A program made the position numbers and the translations under genes. Below the pieces are notes generated by a model that saw only the letters and a list, made by a program, of their open reading frames with translations, was not told the origin of the DNA and did not search any database. Below are positions 44,401 through 53,327 of a DNA stretch of 64,000 nucleotides, piece by piece. The stretch lies in the NCBI GenBank assembly GCA_025350465.1, contig JANXXU010000006.1:62001-126000 (forward strand), written 5' to 3'. Position 1 is the first letter of the stretch, and every line of letters begins with the position of its first letter. The DNA comes from Alphaproteobacteria bacterium. GTDB lineage: Bacteria; Pseudomonadota; Alphaproteobacteria; Micropepsales; Micropepsaceae.

Positions 44401-44883
44401 TTGGCGCCGCTGGACTCCGCCGCCTGGCACCTGCAGGCGAGTGCGGTTGCAGCAACTCTGCTCGAAGATCCCGACCTCGCCCGTTCGGCCGCGGACGAGG
44501 CATTGCGCGTGCGCGCCGATCCGGCTCTTGCACATCTCTTCGCGTCCGGATCGCATGGCGAGGTCGCGCTGCGCGGCCGCGTCTCCTGGCGCGGCAGTGA
44601 AATTGAATTGGCCGCCCGCGTCGACCGCATCGTCGTAGAGCCCACTCGTGTGCTGATCGTCGAATTCAAGACCGATCGGGCAGTCCCCGCGAGCGTCGAT
44701 GGGATTTCACAAGACTATGTGACCCAACTCTCACTCTACGCCCGGGCAGCCGCCGATTTATTCCCGAACCGGCACATCGACTGCGCCGTCCTGTGGACGG
44801 CAAAGCCGCGTCTGGACACGATTTCCTCAAAGAATCTTGAGGCGATGGCGGCCACGCTTGACCCCCCTCAGGGTGCTTCCTAG
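41461..44883 (+). CDS. addA: Double-strand break repair helicase-nuclease AddA
   Basis: 1140-aa UvrD-type helicase with C-terminal nuclease; processes DNA ends for RecA loading. Walker A ANAGSGKTHVLV (23-34), DYDDLIVHVRRL, Walker B ILVDEAQDTSPVQW, motif III GDVKQSIMSFQGAD, motif V MTVHAAKGLEAP, motif VI RLLYVALTRPRDRLY, nuclease LIVEFKTDRAV. ATG 41461 has GGGAG at the right distance; ATG 41455 is too close to it and the longer frame to 41338 lies inside addB. Confidence 0.95.
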   Translation: MIGDAIRIQRVATDPEHSAWVEANAGSGKTHVLVDRIARLLLDGSPPDRLLCLTFTRAAAAEMTARLFKRLGAWALQGEEALAEDLASLIGAPASAKLRNRARRLFAEALESPGGLRIQTIHAFCERLLKRFPLEAGVAPQFAVLDDTVINELLSDARDDLLRLAQNDEALAEDIYELTAHSGEERFDTMMRAVARDRGVLTKFLDSRTIGRAVEDIFHKLGARPGSTNVEIFEGASRCLSATMAQRIADAYSRGGKTDLEREPAFRAFAASPGGETFRDFAPRLLTKEGEVNATLATKKVMGLDPEAMSELPKIAATLYQANIESNALFIADRTARLVRVSNRMLRNFETAKRRRAALDYDDLIVHVRRLFDKPGADWILYKLDGGIDHILVDEAQDTSPVQWEVIMPIAQEFFAGRGAERKYQAARRTLFAVGDVKQSIMSFQGADPDAFVRTHRLAEEAARGARLGFENVTLDRSFRSAPQILKLVDSVFANASAREGVTFEHAVEHIPVRDDISGLVELWPAVQASEAPEPIAWDAPRDRPTDRHPAVILASSIAGKIDQWITGAEAVFDSSANAMRRMHAGDIMILVRRRGFFAEEMIRQLKKRAIPVAGADRLQLVSHIAIKDLIALGRFALMPLDDLNLAALLKSPFCGLSEQALFELAYNRGNAPLWDRLRARRSDMVFASAAEFLEAARKEADYKQPFEFYAHILSARGGWRHVLERLGLDAADPIDEFMNAALEFEVDHTPSLEGFLHWIETTEAEIKRDQDRTAGAVRVMTVHAAKGLEAPIVILPDTCTTPENGRHDLEFLDADGIPLWKIEPKREVPARLAARDAAKRHRMMEYRRLLYVALTRPRDRLYVCGYQTKRGREDGCWYDLVQTAMKELSAAEITDGEVTCHRLGAVPEPNTSAAPKAQRLNEPLPLWVRSTAAQERLIQPVNPSDAVRSSRPAAVSASRKIEIGPALERGRAIHRLLEVLAPLDSAAWHLQASAVAATLLEDPDLARSAADEALRVRADPALAHLFASGSHGEVALRGRVSWRGSEIELAARVDRIVVEPTRVLIVEFKTDRAVPASVDGISQDYVTQLSLYARAAADLFPNRHIDCAVLWTAKPRLDTISSKNLEAMAATLDPPQGAS

Positions 44884-44936
44884 ATTGAGTTGACAATGCC
44901 AATGGCGCCACCCGCGCCCGCAAAAGGATAAGTCAA

Positions 44937-45254
44937 ATGGCCGACAAGATCACCGACTCGAGCTTCGAGAAGGACGTGCTGAATTCGTCGAAGCCGGTGT
45001 TGGTGGATTTCTGGGCTGAGTGGTGCGGCCCCTGCCGGCAGATCGGGCCGGCTCTCGAAGAACTCGCCGCTGAACTCGGCACCAAGATCACCGTCGCCAA
45101 GCTGAACGTGGACGAAAACCCGACGACGCCGGTGAAATATGGCGTGAAGGGCATTCCGACCTTGATGATTTTCAAGGACGGTCAAGTCGCGGCGACCAAG
45201 ATTGGCGCCATGCCGAAGCAAAAAATCAAAGAGTGGATCGACTCCACGATCTGA
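44937..45254 (+). CDS. trxA: Thioredoxin
   Basis: 105-aa disulfide reductase with the canonical active site WCGPC (Cys30/Cys33), VDFWAEW, cis-Pro in GIPTLMIF and a C-terminal KIKEWID helix. Usual neighbour of addA in Alphaproteobacteria. AAAGGA lies ahead of the ATG. Followed by a close paralogue 50 bp downstream. Confidence 0.95.
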   Translation: MADKITDSSFEKDVLNSSKPVLVDFWAEWCGPCRQIGPALEELAAELGTKITVAKLNVDENPTTPVKYGVKGIPTLMIFKDGQVAATKIGAMPKQKIKEWIDSTI

Positions 45255-45304
45255 GTCTTATTGAATCTAACCAGGTTCAATCTGATTCTCGTATCGGGGG
45301 TTCA

Positions 45305-45622
45305 ATGAGCGTTATCGTAAGCGAAGCGACATTCCAGCGTGACGTGCTGGCGTCGGCAAAGCCCGTATTGGTCGATTTCTGGACAGAGTGGTGTGCACCG
45401 TGCAAACCGCTCGCCATTTCGCTCGATGAACTCGCCAAAGAGCTCGGCGACAAAATCGTTATCGCCAAGATCAATGCCGAGGAAAACCCGACCATCGCGA
45501 ACAAATACGGTGTGCGTGGTTTTCCGACCATGCTGATCTTCAAGGACGGCGGTGTTGCCGCGTCGCGCAACGGCTCGATGCCGAAGCAGAAGATCAAGGA
45601 ATGGATCGATCAGTCGATCTGA
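45305..45622 (+). CDS. Second thioredoxin with a CAPC active site
   Basis: 105 aa, aligned end to end with the upstream thioredoxin (same length, FW-EWC at the same residues, PKQKIKEWID near the end), but the active site is WCAPC instead of WCGPC and several surface residues differ. Evident tandem duplicate. The changed dipeptide may shift redox potential (inference). ATG 45305 follows GGGGG; the frame runs upstream to 45233 into the first gene and is not used. Confidence 0.92.
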   Translation: MSVIVSEATFQRDVLASAKPVLVDFWTEWCAPCKPLAISLDELAKELGDKIVIAKINAEENPTIANKYGVRGFPTMLIFKDGGVAASRNGSMPKQKIKEWIDQSI

Positions 45623-45624
45623 GT

Positions 45625-46953
45625 TCAGGCATTTTCTCTGAGCACGGCGCCGGCAAGATGAAGCGATCCGCAAATCAGGACACGCGGCGCCGCTTTGGCC
45701 TTCGTCATCGTGGCGCGCGCGCCCACCTGTAGGAGCGCATCCTCAAGCGACGGTGCGGGGTCGGCGTCAAGCCCTTCGGCGCGCGCCGCGTCGTACAGTT
45801 GCCCGGGCCCAAAGCTCGCCGGCTCGCCCGGTATGGCAATGGTCGTAACGTGCTTTGCAAGACCGCGAAACGCCGCGAAGAAGCCGCGTGGGTCCTTCGT
45901 GTTGAGCATGCCGCAAATCAAATAGAGCGGGCGCGAATTGCGCTCCTCAAGATCGGCGAGTGTATGGGCAACGGCACGTGCCCCGTGCGGATTGTGCCCG
46001 CCGTCGAGCCAAACTTCCGCGCCTTTTGGGGCTGCGGTGACGAGCGGCCCTCGCGTCAAGCGCTGCAAGCGTCCGGGCCATTCGACCGTCATCAGCCCGC
46101 GTTCCAAATCGATGTCCTTCAACTCGAGCCAGCGCACCTGACGCAGCGCCGCAATCGCCGTCGCGGCATTGATCAGTTGATGCGCGCCCGCCAATCGCGG
46201 CAGCGGCAAGTCGATCAATCCCCGATCGTCCTGATAGACGAGACGGCGGTGTTCCTCATGCGCCATGAAGTCCTGGCCCCAGAGGATTAGCGGCGCATCG
46301 ATTTCCGCCGCCCGGGCTTCGATGACATCGCGGACTTCGTCGCTTTGCGGTCCGACGACGCCGACGACCCCGCTCTTTAGGATGCCGGCCTTTTCTCCCG
46401 CGATCGAAGTGAGTTCGGTGCCGAGATATTGCTGATGATCGATATCGATGGGGGTGATGATCGTCACCGCCGGTCGCGCCAGGACGTTGGTCGCGTCCAA
46501 ACGCCCGCCCAATCCCGTTTCCAGGATCACCGCATCGGACGAATGCCGGGTGAAGGCGAGAAATGCTGCCGCTGTCGTGATTTCGAAGAAAGTAATAGGC
46601 GCGCCGTCGTTGACGCGCTCGCACTCGTCGAGCAGTGCCGACAATTCGTCTTCGTCGATCAGTTTGCCGTTGAGGCGGATGCGTTCGTGAAAACGCACAA
46701 GATGCGGTGACGAATAGACGTGAACGCGTTTCCCCGCTGCTTCCAGGATCGAGCGTAGAAACGCGCAGGTCGAGCCCTTGCCATTCGTTCCGGCGACATG
46801 GAAGACAGGCGGCAATTTGCGCTCGGGGTTACCGAGCATTGCCAGCAGCTTCTCGATCCGCCCAAGCGACAGGTCGATGCTCTTGGGGTGTAGTGCGGTC
46901 AGCCGCGCGAGGATCCGGTCGCTCGCCAGTGCGCCGCCCGAGGCAGCGCTCAT
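45625..46953 (-). CDS. folC: Dihydrofolate synthase / folylpolyglutamate synthase
   Basis: Adds glutamate to dihydropteroate and to folates. 442 aa. P-loop [18 protein letters not shown] (53-70), [26 protein letters not shown] and the C-terminal domain with [16 protein letters not shown] overlaps the accD stop by 4 bp, the standard accD-folC pair. Converges on the second thioredoxin with a 2-bp gap. Confidence 0.96.
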   Translation of the reverse strand: MSAASGGALASDRILARLTALHPKSIDLSLGRIEKLLAMLGNPERKLPPVFHVAGTNGKGSTCAFLRSILEAAGKRVHVYSSPHLVRFHERIRLNGKLIDEDELSALLDECERVNDGAPITFFEITTAAAFLAFTRHSSDAVILETGLGGRLDATNVLARPAVTIITPIDIDHQQYLGTELTSIAGEKAGILKSGVVGVVGPQSDEVRDVIEARAAEIDAPLILWGQDFMAHEEHRRLVYQDDRGLIDLPLPRLAGAHQLINAATAIAALRQVRWLELKDIDLERGLMTVEWPGRLQRLTRGPLVTAAPKGAEVWLDGGHNPHGARAVAHTLADLEERNSRPLYLICGMLNTKDPRGFFAAFRGLAKHVTTIAIPGEPASFGPGQLYDAARAEGLDADPAPSLEDALLQVGARATMTKAKAAPRVLICGSLHLAGAVLRENA

Positions 46954-47924
46954 GCCATCTCTTGCGGCGGGCTCGAGCGTTGGTCGTCGTCGGCTTGCGC
47001 CTGTGCCGCCTGCAGCATCGGAACGCCGTAAATGCTGAGTTCGTGCGACGGTCTGAAGTTGGTGACGCGCGCTGGGCGCCGCGTCAGCAGTCTCAACACG
47101 CGCGTGAGCATCTCGCGCATTTTGTGACGATGAACGACCATGTCGACCATGCCGTGATCGACCAGATATTCGGCGCGTTGAAACCCTTCGGGCAGCTTTT
47201 CGCGGATGGTATTTTCGATGACCCGCGGGCCGGCGAAGCCGATAAGCGCGCCCGGCTCGGCCATATGGATATCGCCAAGCATGGCGTAAGAAGCCGTCAC
47301 GCCGCCGGTCGTCGGATCGGTATGCACCACAATGTAGGGCACGCCCGCTTCGCGCAGCAACTGCACGGCGATCGTTGTGCGCGGCAATTGCATCAGCGAC
47401 AGGATGCCCTCCTGCATGCGCGCGCCGCCGGATGCGGTGAAGAGAACGAAGGGCGTCTTGTCGTCGGCCGCCGAGCGCATCGCGGCGACGAGGCCTTCGC
47501 CGACCGCCATGCCGAGCGACCCGCCCATGAAATTGAACGACTGCACGGCCACCGTGGTCTTGATGCCGCCGATCTCGCCGACGGCGGCTTTGAGCGCGTC
47601 CTGCTCGCCCGTCTTGCTTCGCGCGTCCTTCAGACGATCGACGTAGCGCTTCTCATCGCGGAATTTGAGCGGATCGACCGGCGTGTCGGGCAGCACCAGC
47701 AGTTGATAGTCGCCGTCGTCAAACAAGTTCGCCAAGCGCTCTTTGGCGCCGACCCTCATGTGGTGATCGCAATGCATGCAGACGTAATTCGCCGCTTCCA
47801 AATCGCGGTGAAAAATCATGCCGCCGCAGCTCGAACACTTGCGCCAGAGATTGTCGGGCGTCTCCGTCTTGGCGCCCCAGAAACTCTTGATCTTCGGCCG
47901 GACGAAATTGGTGATCCAATTCAT
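46950..47924 (-). CDS. accD: Acetyl-CoA carboxylase carboxyltransferase subunit beta
   Basis: Carboxyltransferase half that, with AccA, transfers CO2 from biotin to acetyl-CoA; first step of fatty acid synthesis. 324 aa with an N-terminal zinc finger (KCSSCGG and VCMHCDHH, about residues 29-55) and the crotonase-like core with [19 protein letters not shown] and [11 protein letters not shown]. The C-terminal tail is short and Asp/Ser-rich. Minus-strand run with trpA (41-bp gap upstream). Confidence 0.96.
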   Translation of the reverse strand: MNWITNFVRPKIKSFWGAKTETPDNLWRKCSSCGGMIFHRDLEAANYVCMHCDHHMRVGAKERLANLFDDGDYQLLVLPDTPVDPLKFRDEKRYVDRLKDARSKTGEQDALKAAVGEIGGIKTTVAVQSFNFMGGSLGMAVGEGLVAAMRSAADDKTPFVLFTASGGARMQEGILSLMQLPRTTIAVQLLREAGVPYIVVHTDPTTGGVTASYAMLGDIHMAEPGALIGFAGPRVIENTIREKLPEGFQRAEYLVDHGMVDMVVHRHKMREMLTRVLRLLTRRPARVTNFRPSHELSIYGVPMLQAAQAQADDDQRSSPPQEMA

Positions 47925-47965
47925 AGGGCTCGATACCGTTTACCGCTCATTAACCATGAACCTGC

Positions 47966-48790
47966 TCACCTGGGCGTTTGATGCGTCGCGTCGGCGAGTC
48001 GAGCAACCAAGCTTAGCACAGCTTGTGCCGACCCCGGCGAAATCTTACCTGCGCCGTCAACAAAACGGCCAATTTCTGCCACCAAGGCGGATCCAACGAC
48101 CGTTGCGTCGGCGACCTTTGCGATGGCGGCTGCGTCATCTTCCGTTTTGATGCCGAACCCGACGGCAACCGGCAGCGATGTTGCTGCTTTTATGCGCTTG
48201 ACCGCGACTGCCACATCGGCCGGGTTGACCTGCTTCGTGCCGGTCGGGCCGGTGATCGAGACGTAGTAGATAAAGCCGGAAGCGCCCGCGACAATGGTCT
48301 TGAGCCGGTAATCGTTGCTTGTCGGCGCTGCGAGTCGGATCAAGTCGAGTCCAGCCGCCGTTGCCGGCAGCCGCAATTCCTGGTCCTCCTCAGGCGTAAG
48401 ATCGACGACAATGAGGCCGTCTACGCCCGCGGCGCTGGCGTCGCGCGCAAAGCGCTCTACCCCGTAGGAATAGATGGGATTGAAGTAACCCATAAGCACC
48501 AGCGGCGTCGTCTTGTCGTCTTCGCGCAACGCGCGCGCCAGCGCCAGCGTCTTCGCCATCGTCTGCCCGCCTCGGAGCGCGCGAAGATAGGACGCTTGAA
48601 TGGCGGGACCTTCCGCCATCGGGTCTGTGAACGGCATGCCGAGTTCGATGATGTCGGCGCCGGCTTTCGGTAAGCCGCGCAAGATTTCGAGCGACGTTTC
48701 GTAGGTCGGGTCGCCAGCGCTGATAAAGGCGACAAAGCCAGCCCGCTTTTGCGTCTTCAATTGGGAGAAACGCGCGGCGATCCGGCTCAC
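47966..48790 (-). CDS. trpA: Tryptophan synthase alpha chain
   Basis: Cleaves indole-3-glycerol phosphate to indole. 274 aa TIM barrel. Catalytic Glu49 is in [16 protein letters not shown]; at the second catalytic position the Salmonella Asp60 is Glu60 here, a conservative change. [15 protein letters not shown] and [14 protein letters not shown] bind phosphate. GTG 48790 overlaps the trpB stop by 4 bp; the longer frame lies inside trpB. Confidence 0.96.
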   Translation of the reverse strand: MSRIAARFSQLKTQKRAGFVAFISAGDPTYETSLEILRGLPKAGADIIELGMPFTDPMAEGPAIQASYLRALRGGQTMAKTLALARALREDDKTTPLVLMGYFNPIYSYGVERFARDASAAGVDGLIVVDLTPEEDQELRLPATAAGLDLIRLAAPTSNDYRLKTIVAGASGFIYYVSITGPTGTKQVNPADVAVAVKRIKAATSLPVAVGFGIKTEDDAAAIAKVADATVVGSALVAEIGRFVDGAGKISPGSAQAVLSLVARLADATHQTPR

Positions 48791-50004
48791 AGCTTCGCGC
48801 CCAATCGCTCCGCGACGGCGAAGATGTCTTTGTCGCCGCGCCCGCACATGTTCATCAGGATGATTTTGTCGCGCGCCATTTTCGGCGCGAGCTTCGACGT
48901 GAAGGCCAATGCGTGCGCAGGTTCGAGCGCCGGGATGATCCCCTCCTGCAACGCGCAGAGTTGGAACGCCTCGAGCGCTTCGTCGTCGGTTGCCGAGACG
49001 TAGTTCACGCGCTTCATGTCGTGAAGCCACGCATGCTCAGGGCCGATGCCCGGATAGTCGAGACCCGCCGAAATGGAATGCGCCTCGATGATCTGCCCGT
49101 CGTCGTTCTGCAGCAGATACGTGCGATTGCCGTGCAGCACGCCGGGCCGCCCGCCGGCAAGCGACGCCGCATGCTCACCGCTATCGATGCCGTGGCCGGC
49201 CGCTTCGACGCCGTACATCTCCACACTCGGCTCATCCAGGAATGGGTAAAACAGACCCATCGCGTTCGAGCCGCCGCCAATGCAGGCGACCAGCGCATCC
49301 GGCAAGCGGCCTTCGGCCTTGAACATTTGTTCGCGTGCTTCGCGCCCGATCACCGATTGGAAATCGCGCACGAGCGTGGGGTAGGGATGGGGACCCGCGA
49401 CCGTGCCGATGATGTAGAACGTGTCCTCGACATTCGCGACCCAATCGCGCAGCGCCTCGTTCATCGCGTCCTTGAGCGTGCGCGAACCTGACGACACGGC
49501 GCGCACTTCGGCGCCCAGCAAGCGCATGCGAAACACGTTCGGCGTCTGCCGTTCGATGTCGGTCTCGCCCATATAGACGACGCACGGCAACCCGAAGCGC
49601 GCGGCGACAGTTGCCGTTGCGACGCCATGTTGACCAGCGCCCGTTTCGGCGATGATCCGCGTCTTGCCCATGCGGCGTGCGAGCAGGATCTGCCCCATGC
49701 AATTGTTGATCTTATGTGCGCCGGTATGATTGAGTTCGTCGCGTTTGAAATAGACCTTCGCACCGCCGAAGCGGTTCGTCAGCCGTTCGGCGAAATAAAG
49801 CGGCGAGGGGCGGCCGACATAGTGCTCCAAGAATTGATCGAGCTCCGCCTGAAAGCTCGGGTCCTTCTTCGCCGCCTCATATGCTTTTTCCAAATCGAGG
49901 ATCAGCGGCATCAACGTCTCGGCGACATAACGTCCGCCGTAGATTCCAAAATGACCCTGCGCGTCGGGACCTGTGCGATAGGAATTGAGCCGCGGCGCGT
50001 TCAT
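48787..50004 (-). CDS. trpB: Tryptophan synthase beta chain
   Basis: PLP enzyme joining indole with L-serine. 405 aa. PLP Lys98 is in [15 protein letters not shown], with the tight loop [16 protein letters not shown] and the phosphate cup [18 protein letters not shown] 50004 overlaps the trpF stop by 4 bp. Confidence 0.97.
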   Translation of the reverse strand: MNAPRLNSYRTGPDAQGHFGIYGGRYVAETLMPLILDLEKAYEAAKKDPSFQAELDQFLEHYVGRPSPLYFAERLTNRFGGAKVYFKRDELNHTGAHKINNCMGQILLARRMGKTRIIAETGAGQHGVATATVAARFGLPCVVYMGETDIERQTPNVFRMRLLGAEVRAVSSGSRTLKDAMNEALRDWVANVEDTFYIIGTVAGPHPYPTLVRDFQSVIGREAREQMFKAEGRLPDALVACIGGGSNAMGLFYPFLDEPSVEMYGVEAAGHGIDSGEHAASLAGGRPGVLHGNRTYLLQNDDGQIIEAHSISAGLDYPGIGPEHAWLHDMKRVNYVSATDDEALEAFQLCALQEGIIPALEPAHALAFTSKLAPKMARDKIILMNMCGRGDKDIFAVAERLGAKL

Positions 50005-50666
50005 GCGGCCTGGCTTTCGCTGAACGCCGCCTTTGCGGCCGCCACGAAACTGCCGATGAGCTTGGTGTCCTTGATGCCGCGCGAACTCTCGACGCCCGAC
50101 GAGACATCGACGCCGCGCGCCCCGGAAATACGCACGGCCTCGGCCACATTCGCGGCCGTCAGGCCACCCGACAACATCCACGGTATGGAAAGCTGAAGTC
50201 CACTGAGTAAAGCCCAGTCGAACGGTTTTCCCTGGCCGCCGGTCGGGCCGTCCGGCGGCGCCTTCGCATCGAACAGCAGCTGATCGGCGGCGCCTTCGAA
50301 AGCTCGAACGCCGTCGCGTACGTCCTCGGCGTTGGCGATCGCCAATGCCTTCATCACCGGCAGGCCGAACCTCTTCCTGACAAAAGCCACCCGCTCGGGA
50401 TTCTCGCGACCGTGAAGTTGGAGCAGTTGCGGGTGAATGGCTTTGATGACGTCTTCGATCTCATGGTCGAGTGCATCCGCAAAGAGCGCCACGCGCACGA
50501 GCGATGCCGGTGCCAAGCCGGCAACGCCTTTCGCTTTTTGCGGCGTGACATAGCGCGGGCTCGACCGCACGAACGCGAAGCCGACATGCGTGGCGCCCGC
50601 ATTTGCCGTCGCGATCAAAGCGTCGGCGTCGCGAATTCCGCAAATCTTGATCGCAAATTTGTTCAT
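50001..50666 (-). CDS. trpF: Phosphoribosylanthranilate isomerase
   Basis: Isomerises N-(5-phosphoribosyl)anthranilate. 221-aa TIM barrel. Catalytic Cys in [12 protein letters not shown] and catalytic Asp in LLFDAKAPP, with [14 protein letters not shown] at the phosphate site. ATG 50666 overlaps the pyrF stop by 4 bp. Confidence 0.95.
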   Translation of the reverse strand: MNKFAIKICGIRDADALIATANAGATHVGFAFVRSSPRYVTPQKAKGVAGLAPASLVRVALFADALDHEIEDVIKAIHPQLLQLHGRENPERVAFVRKRFGLPVMKALAIANAEDVRDGVRAFEGAADQLLFDAKAPPDGPTGGQGKPFDWALLSGLQLSIPWMLSGGLTAANVAEAVRISGARGVDVSSGVESSRGIKDTKLIGSFVAAAKAAFSESQAA

Positions 50667-51379
50667 GCCGCGTGCGGAAACAGCTCATCGCGGATGGTGC
50701 GCGCCGCCGCTGCGGGATCGCTGGCGGCAGTAACCGGGCGCCCGACGACCAGGATGTCGGCGCCGAGCGCGCGTGCCTCAAAGGGCGTCATCACGCGCTT
50801 TTGGTCGCGCAGATCTGCACCGACAGGGCGAATGCCGGGCACGACGAGCATGAAGTCGCGTCCGAGCGTGGCGCGCAGCGGCGCAATCTCATGCGCGGCA
50901 CACACGACGCCGTCTAGCCCAGAGTCCTTGGCGAGCCGCGCCAACCGCAGAACCTGATCTTCAGCGTTGCCGGCGACGCCCGTTGCGTGAAGATCTTGAT
51001 CGTCGAGGCTGGTGAGGACTGTGACGCCGATGATCTTCATACGCTTGCTGCCGGCTTTCCGAGCCTCGTCGGCGGCGGCGCGCATCATGGCTGGGCCGCC
51101 GGATGCATGAATATTCAGGATCGCGACGCCGAGCGGCATGATCCCGCGCACGCCGCCCGCGACGGTGTTCGGGATGTCATGCAGCTTCAAATCGGCAAAC
51201 ACCGGCAGGCCGAGAGCGACAACCGCCTTGACCCCCTCAGGTCCGTTCGCGTTGAAGAATTCGAGCCCGATCTTCAGGCCGCCAACAAAGGGTTTGACGG
51301 CACGGCCCCAATCGAGTGCCTGGCGCAAATCGACGGTGTCGAGCGCGCAAAAGACCGGATTGGCTGGGGCGGGGCTCAT
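50663..51379 (-). CDS. pyrF: Orotidine 5'-phosphate decarboxylase
   Basis: Last step of UMP synthesis. 238 aa. Catalytic tetrad motif VFADLKLHDIPNTV, VVPGIRPVGADLRDQKRV and VVGRPVTAASDPAAA are classical for type I enzymes. First gene of the pyrF-trpF-trpB-trpA run; the next minus-strand gene upstream (OsmC type) ends 55 bp away. Confidence 0.95.
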   Translation of the reverse strand: MSPAPANPVFCALDTVDLRQALDWGRAVKPFVGGLKIGLEFFNANGPEGVKAVVALGLPVFADLKLHDIPNTVAGGVRGIMPLGVAILNIHASGGPAMMRAAADEARKAGSKRMKIIGVTVLTSLDDQDLHATGVAGNAEDQVLRLARLAKDSGLDGVVCAAHEIAPLRATLGRDFMLVVPGIRPVGADLRDQKRVMTPFEARALGADILVVGRPVTAASDPAAAARTIRDELFPHAA

Positions 51380-51434
51380 GCTGCGGCGCTTATATTCAGC
51401 CTGGATGCCGCTGGCAACGCCGGAGCCACGCTCT

Positions 51435-51866
51435 TTAGGTTTCCAGCGCCGCGTCGAGGTGAATATCGACCGCCGCCAAGGCCTTGGAGACCGGGCAGCC
51501 GGTCTTGGCCGTGTTGGCGAGCTCCTGGAATTTGGCCTGGTCGATACCGGGTACCTTAGCCCGGGTGATCAGGTTGATCCGGTCGATCGAGAGATTGCCG
51601 CCTTCGGAGGCGAGCCGCACGGTTGCCTCCGTATTGATGACGGTCGGTGGCGTGTGGTTACGCGTGAGTTGAGCCGACAGTGCCATCGAGAAACATGCGG
51701 CATGTGCCGCCGCGATCAATTCTTCGGGCGTCGTTTCGCTGCGTCCGCCCTCGGTCCTTGTTTTGAACGAATAGGGGCCCTGGAACAGACCTGTGCCGAA
51801 CGCCAGGCGGCCGGTGCCCTCTCGCAGATTTCCCTTCCATTCGGCTTTGGCTTTGCTAACGGTCAT
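51435..51866 (-). CDS. OsmC-family peroxidase
   Basis: 143-aa thiol-dependent peroxidase-like protein. The two redox Cys are in AAAHAACFSMAL and TGCPVSKAL. TPEELIAAAH is typical of the OsmC subgroup rather than Ohr. Probably detoxifies organic or inorganic peroxides. Divergent from 51903. Confidence 0.92.
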   Translation of the reverse strand: MTVSKAKAEWKGNLREGTGRLAFGTGLFQGPYSFKTRTEGGRSETTPEELIAAAHAACFSMALSAQLTRNHTPPTVINTEATVRLASEGGNLSIDRINLITRAKVPGIDQAKFQELANTAKTGCPVSKALAAVDIHLDAALET

Positions 51867-51902
51867 GGCGTCGTCCTCTGTTTGATCCGAGAGCTGAAAC
51901 TA

Positions 51903-52454
51903 ATGCGCGCCGGTGCAAAGCAAAGGTTCCTTACCCGCTTCCCCGCCCTGGCCGCCGCCGCGTTGGCGGTAACTGTCTCGATTGCGTCGGCGGCGACTAC
52001 GCCCCGCGCAGCGGCACTCGCGGCCCTCACCGACGCCAAGAAGGTCTACGAGAAGGTCTGTGAGGCGTCTCCTCAGCCACGCGCAACTGTTCTGCCCGCA
52101 GCGGTGGAGGTTCGGTTGAGCCGCGCGCTCGTCGTCACGTCCGACCTGTTGGCCAAGGGCGATGACCGCGAACTCATGACCGCGCTGATCGACTACACGG
52201 CCGTCAGCGAATGTTCCGCCGATCGCGATCGCGCCTTGGCGCTCGCGCGCATCTTTCGCGCCAAGGCCGAGCCGCTCAACGGATCGATTGCGGCGCTACC
52301 TGCCGCAGCGCGCTGCAAAGTGGTTGCGCAGTTGCAGTGGGGCTGGACGAATGATTTTCTCCCGACCCCCACGGCGCCAGGCGTCAGCACCGATCGCGAA
52401 GCGCGGCTTGTGAAATTGAAGCAGAGCGTACCGAAGCAGTGCTCGGCCGGTTGA
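51903..52454 (+). CDS. Hypothetical exported protein
   Basis: 183 aa from ATG 51903, with a basic start and signal peptide (FPALAAAALAVTVSIASAA, cleavage near residue 31). The mature part is helical with four Cys (KVCEASP, SECSADR, ARCKVV, KQCSAG), probably two disulfides. The frame extends far upstream in antisense to pyrF and OsmC and is not used. Family unknown. Confidence 0.65.
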   Translation: MRAGAKQRFLTRFPALAAAALAVTVSIASAATTPRAAALAALTDAKKVYEKVCEASPQPRATVLPAAVEVRLSRALVVTSDLLAKGDDRELMTALIDYTAVSECSADRDRALALARIFRAKAEPLNGSIAALPAAARCKVVAQLQWGWTNDFLPTPTAPGVSTDREARLVKLKQSVPKQCSAG

Positions 52455-52470
52455 TCAGTCGTCGGCGCGC

Positions 52471-52815
52471 CTAAACCGGCGCCATGTTTCGTCCCTCGAC
52501 GGGGCGTACGATGATCGCTTGCTGCACTTCGATCTCGCGCTCGAGCTTCTTCACTTGTTGCTCCGTCGCGCGGGCGGCACGGCGCGACGGCGCTTGCGCC
52601 AGATAGCTCGACCACCCGCCCAGCATCAGTCCGACAAGCGCGGCACCGAGCACGACGAGATAAAGTGGCACATAGAACGCGATCGCTGGTGCGGTCGCGT
52701 TGAAGGGATCAAAGCTCAAGAGCACGGCCTTGCGGTTTGCGATGGCAATCGCCGCGACGACGATCGCCAGCGGCCAGAAGACGAGTGCACCGAAAAAGCG
52801 GTTCAATAGACCCAT
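52471..52815 (-). CDS. lapA: LapA-domain (DUF1049) membrane protein
   Basis: 114-aa inner-membrane protein with two TM helices (FWPLAIVVAAIAIANRKAV and IAFYVPLYLVVLGAALVGLMLGG) and a cytoplasmic coiled-coil tail (TEQQVKKLEREIEVQQ). Relatives (E. coli LapA/YciS) work with LapB in LPS assembly control. 10 bp after ihfB, as in many proteobacteria. Confidence 0.88.
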   Translation of the reverse strand: MGLLNRFFGALVFWPLAIVVAAIAIANRKAVLLSFDPFNATAPAIAFYVPLYLVVLGAALVGLMLGGWSSYLAQAPSRRAARATEQQVKKLEREIEVQQAIIVRPVEGRNMAPV

Positions 52816-52825
52816 GGGCGATACG

Positions 52826-53113
52826 CTACTTCGCGCCGCCGTTCAGGCGGTCGCGCAGTTCCTTGCCGGTTTTGAAGAAGGGGACATGCTTGGCCGCGAC
52901 GTGAACGGCTTCGCCTGTGCGGGGGTTGCGCCCGGTGCGGGCAGGTCGCGATTTGACCGAGAACGCTCCGAAGCCGCGCAGCTCGACCCGATCGCCCTTG
53001 GCCAGCGCTTTGGCGATCTCGCCGAAGATCGTCGCCACGATGCGTTCGATGTCGCGCTGATAAAGGTGCGGATTTTGCTCGGACAATCTTTGCACGAGCT
53101 CGGACTTGATCAT
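52826..53113 (-). CDS. ihfB: Integration host factor subunit beta
   Basis: 95-aa HU/IHF-family DNA-bending protein. [20 protein letters not shown] at the N-terminus, [11 protein letters not shown], and the DNA-intercalating loop [14 protein letters not shown] with the conserved Pro. ATG 53113 gives the standard length; the frame runs upstream to 53227 without support. Position after rpsA confirms ihfB. Confidence 0.96.
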   Translation of the reverse strand: MIKSELVQRLSEQNPHLYQRDIERIVATIFGEIAKALAKGDRVELRGFGAFSVKSRPARTGRNPRTGEAVHVAAKHVPFFKTGKELRDRLNGGAK

Positions 53114-53276
53114 GGGCGTCCCTCGGCCGCTTCCAATCTTCGCAAGACTCAATCTGTGGAAGCTTAGGCAGCGACGAGGCTGCCAAGCGGCAGTCGAAGC
53201 GTCAAGCCGCAACGGTGGGCAACTCATTCAAATATCAAGGGTTTTCCCCGTTGCCCCGCTTTGCCAGCATGAAAGA

Positions 53277-53305
53277 AAAAGGGCGGCGCTAAGCGCCGCC
53301 CTTTT
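53277..53305 (-). terminator. Rho-independent terminator after rpsA
   Basis: AAAAGGGCGGCGCT and AGCGCCGCCCTTTT form a long perfect stem with a minimal loop, followed on the minus strand by CTTTTTCTTTC. Lies 23 bp after the rpsA stop, separating it from ihfB. Confidence 0.9.
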
Positions 53306-53327
53306 CGTTGGCCGGAACGAATTGGAT

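Noticed and set aside
45233-45304. Thioredoxin pair as one gene broken by a frameshift
   Set aside because: Both genes are full length with their own ATG, ribosome site and active site; they are separate tandem copies.
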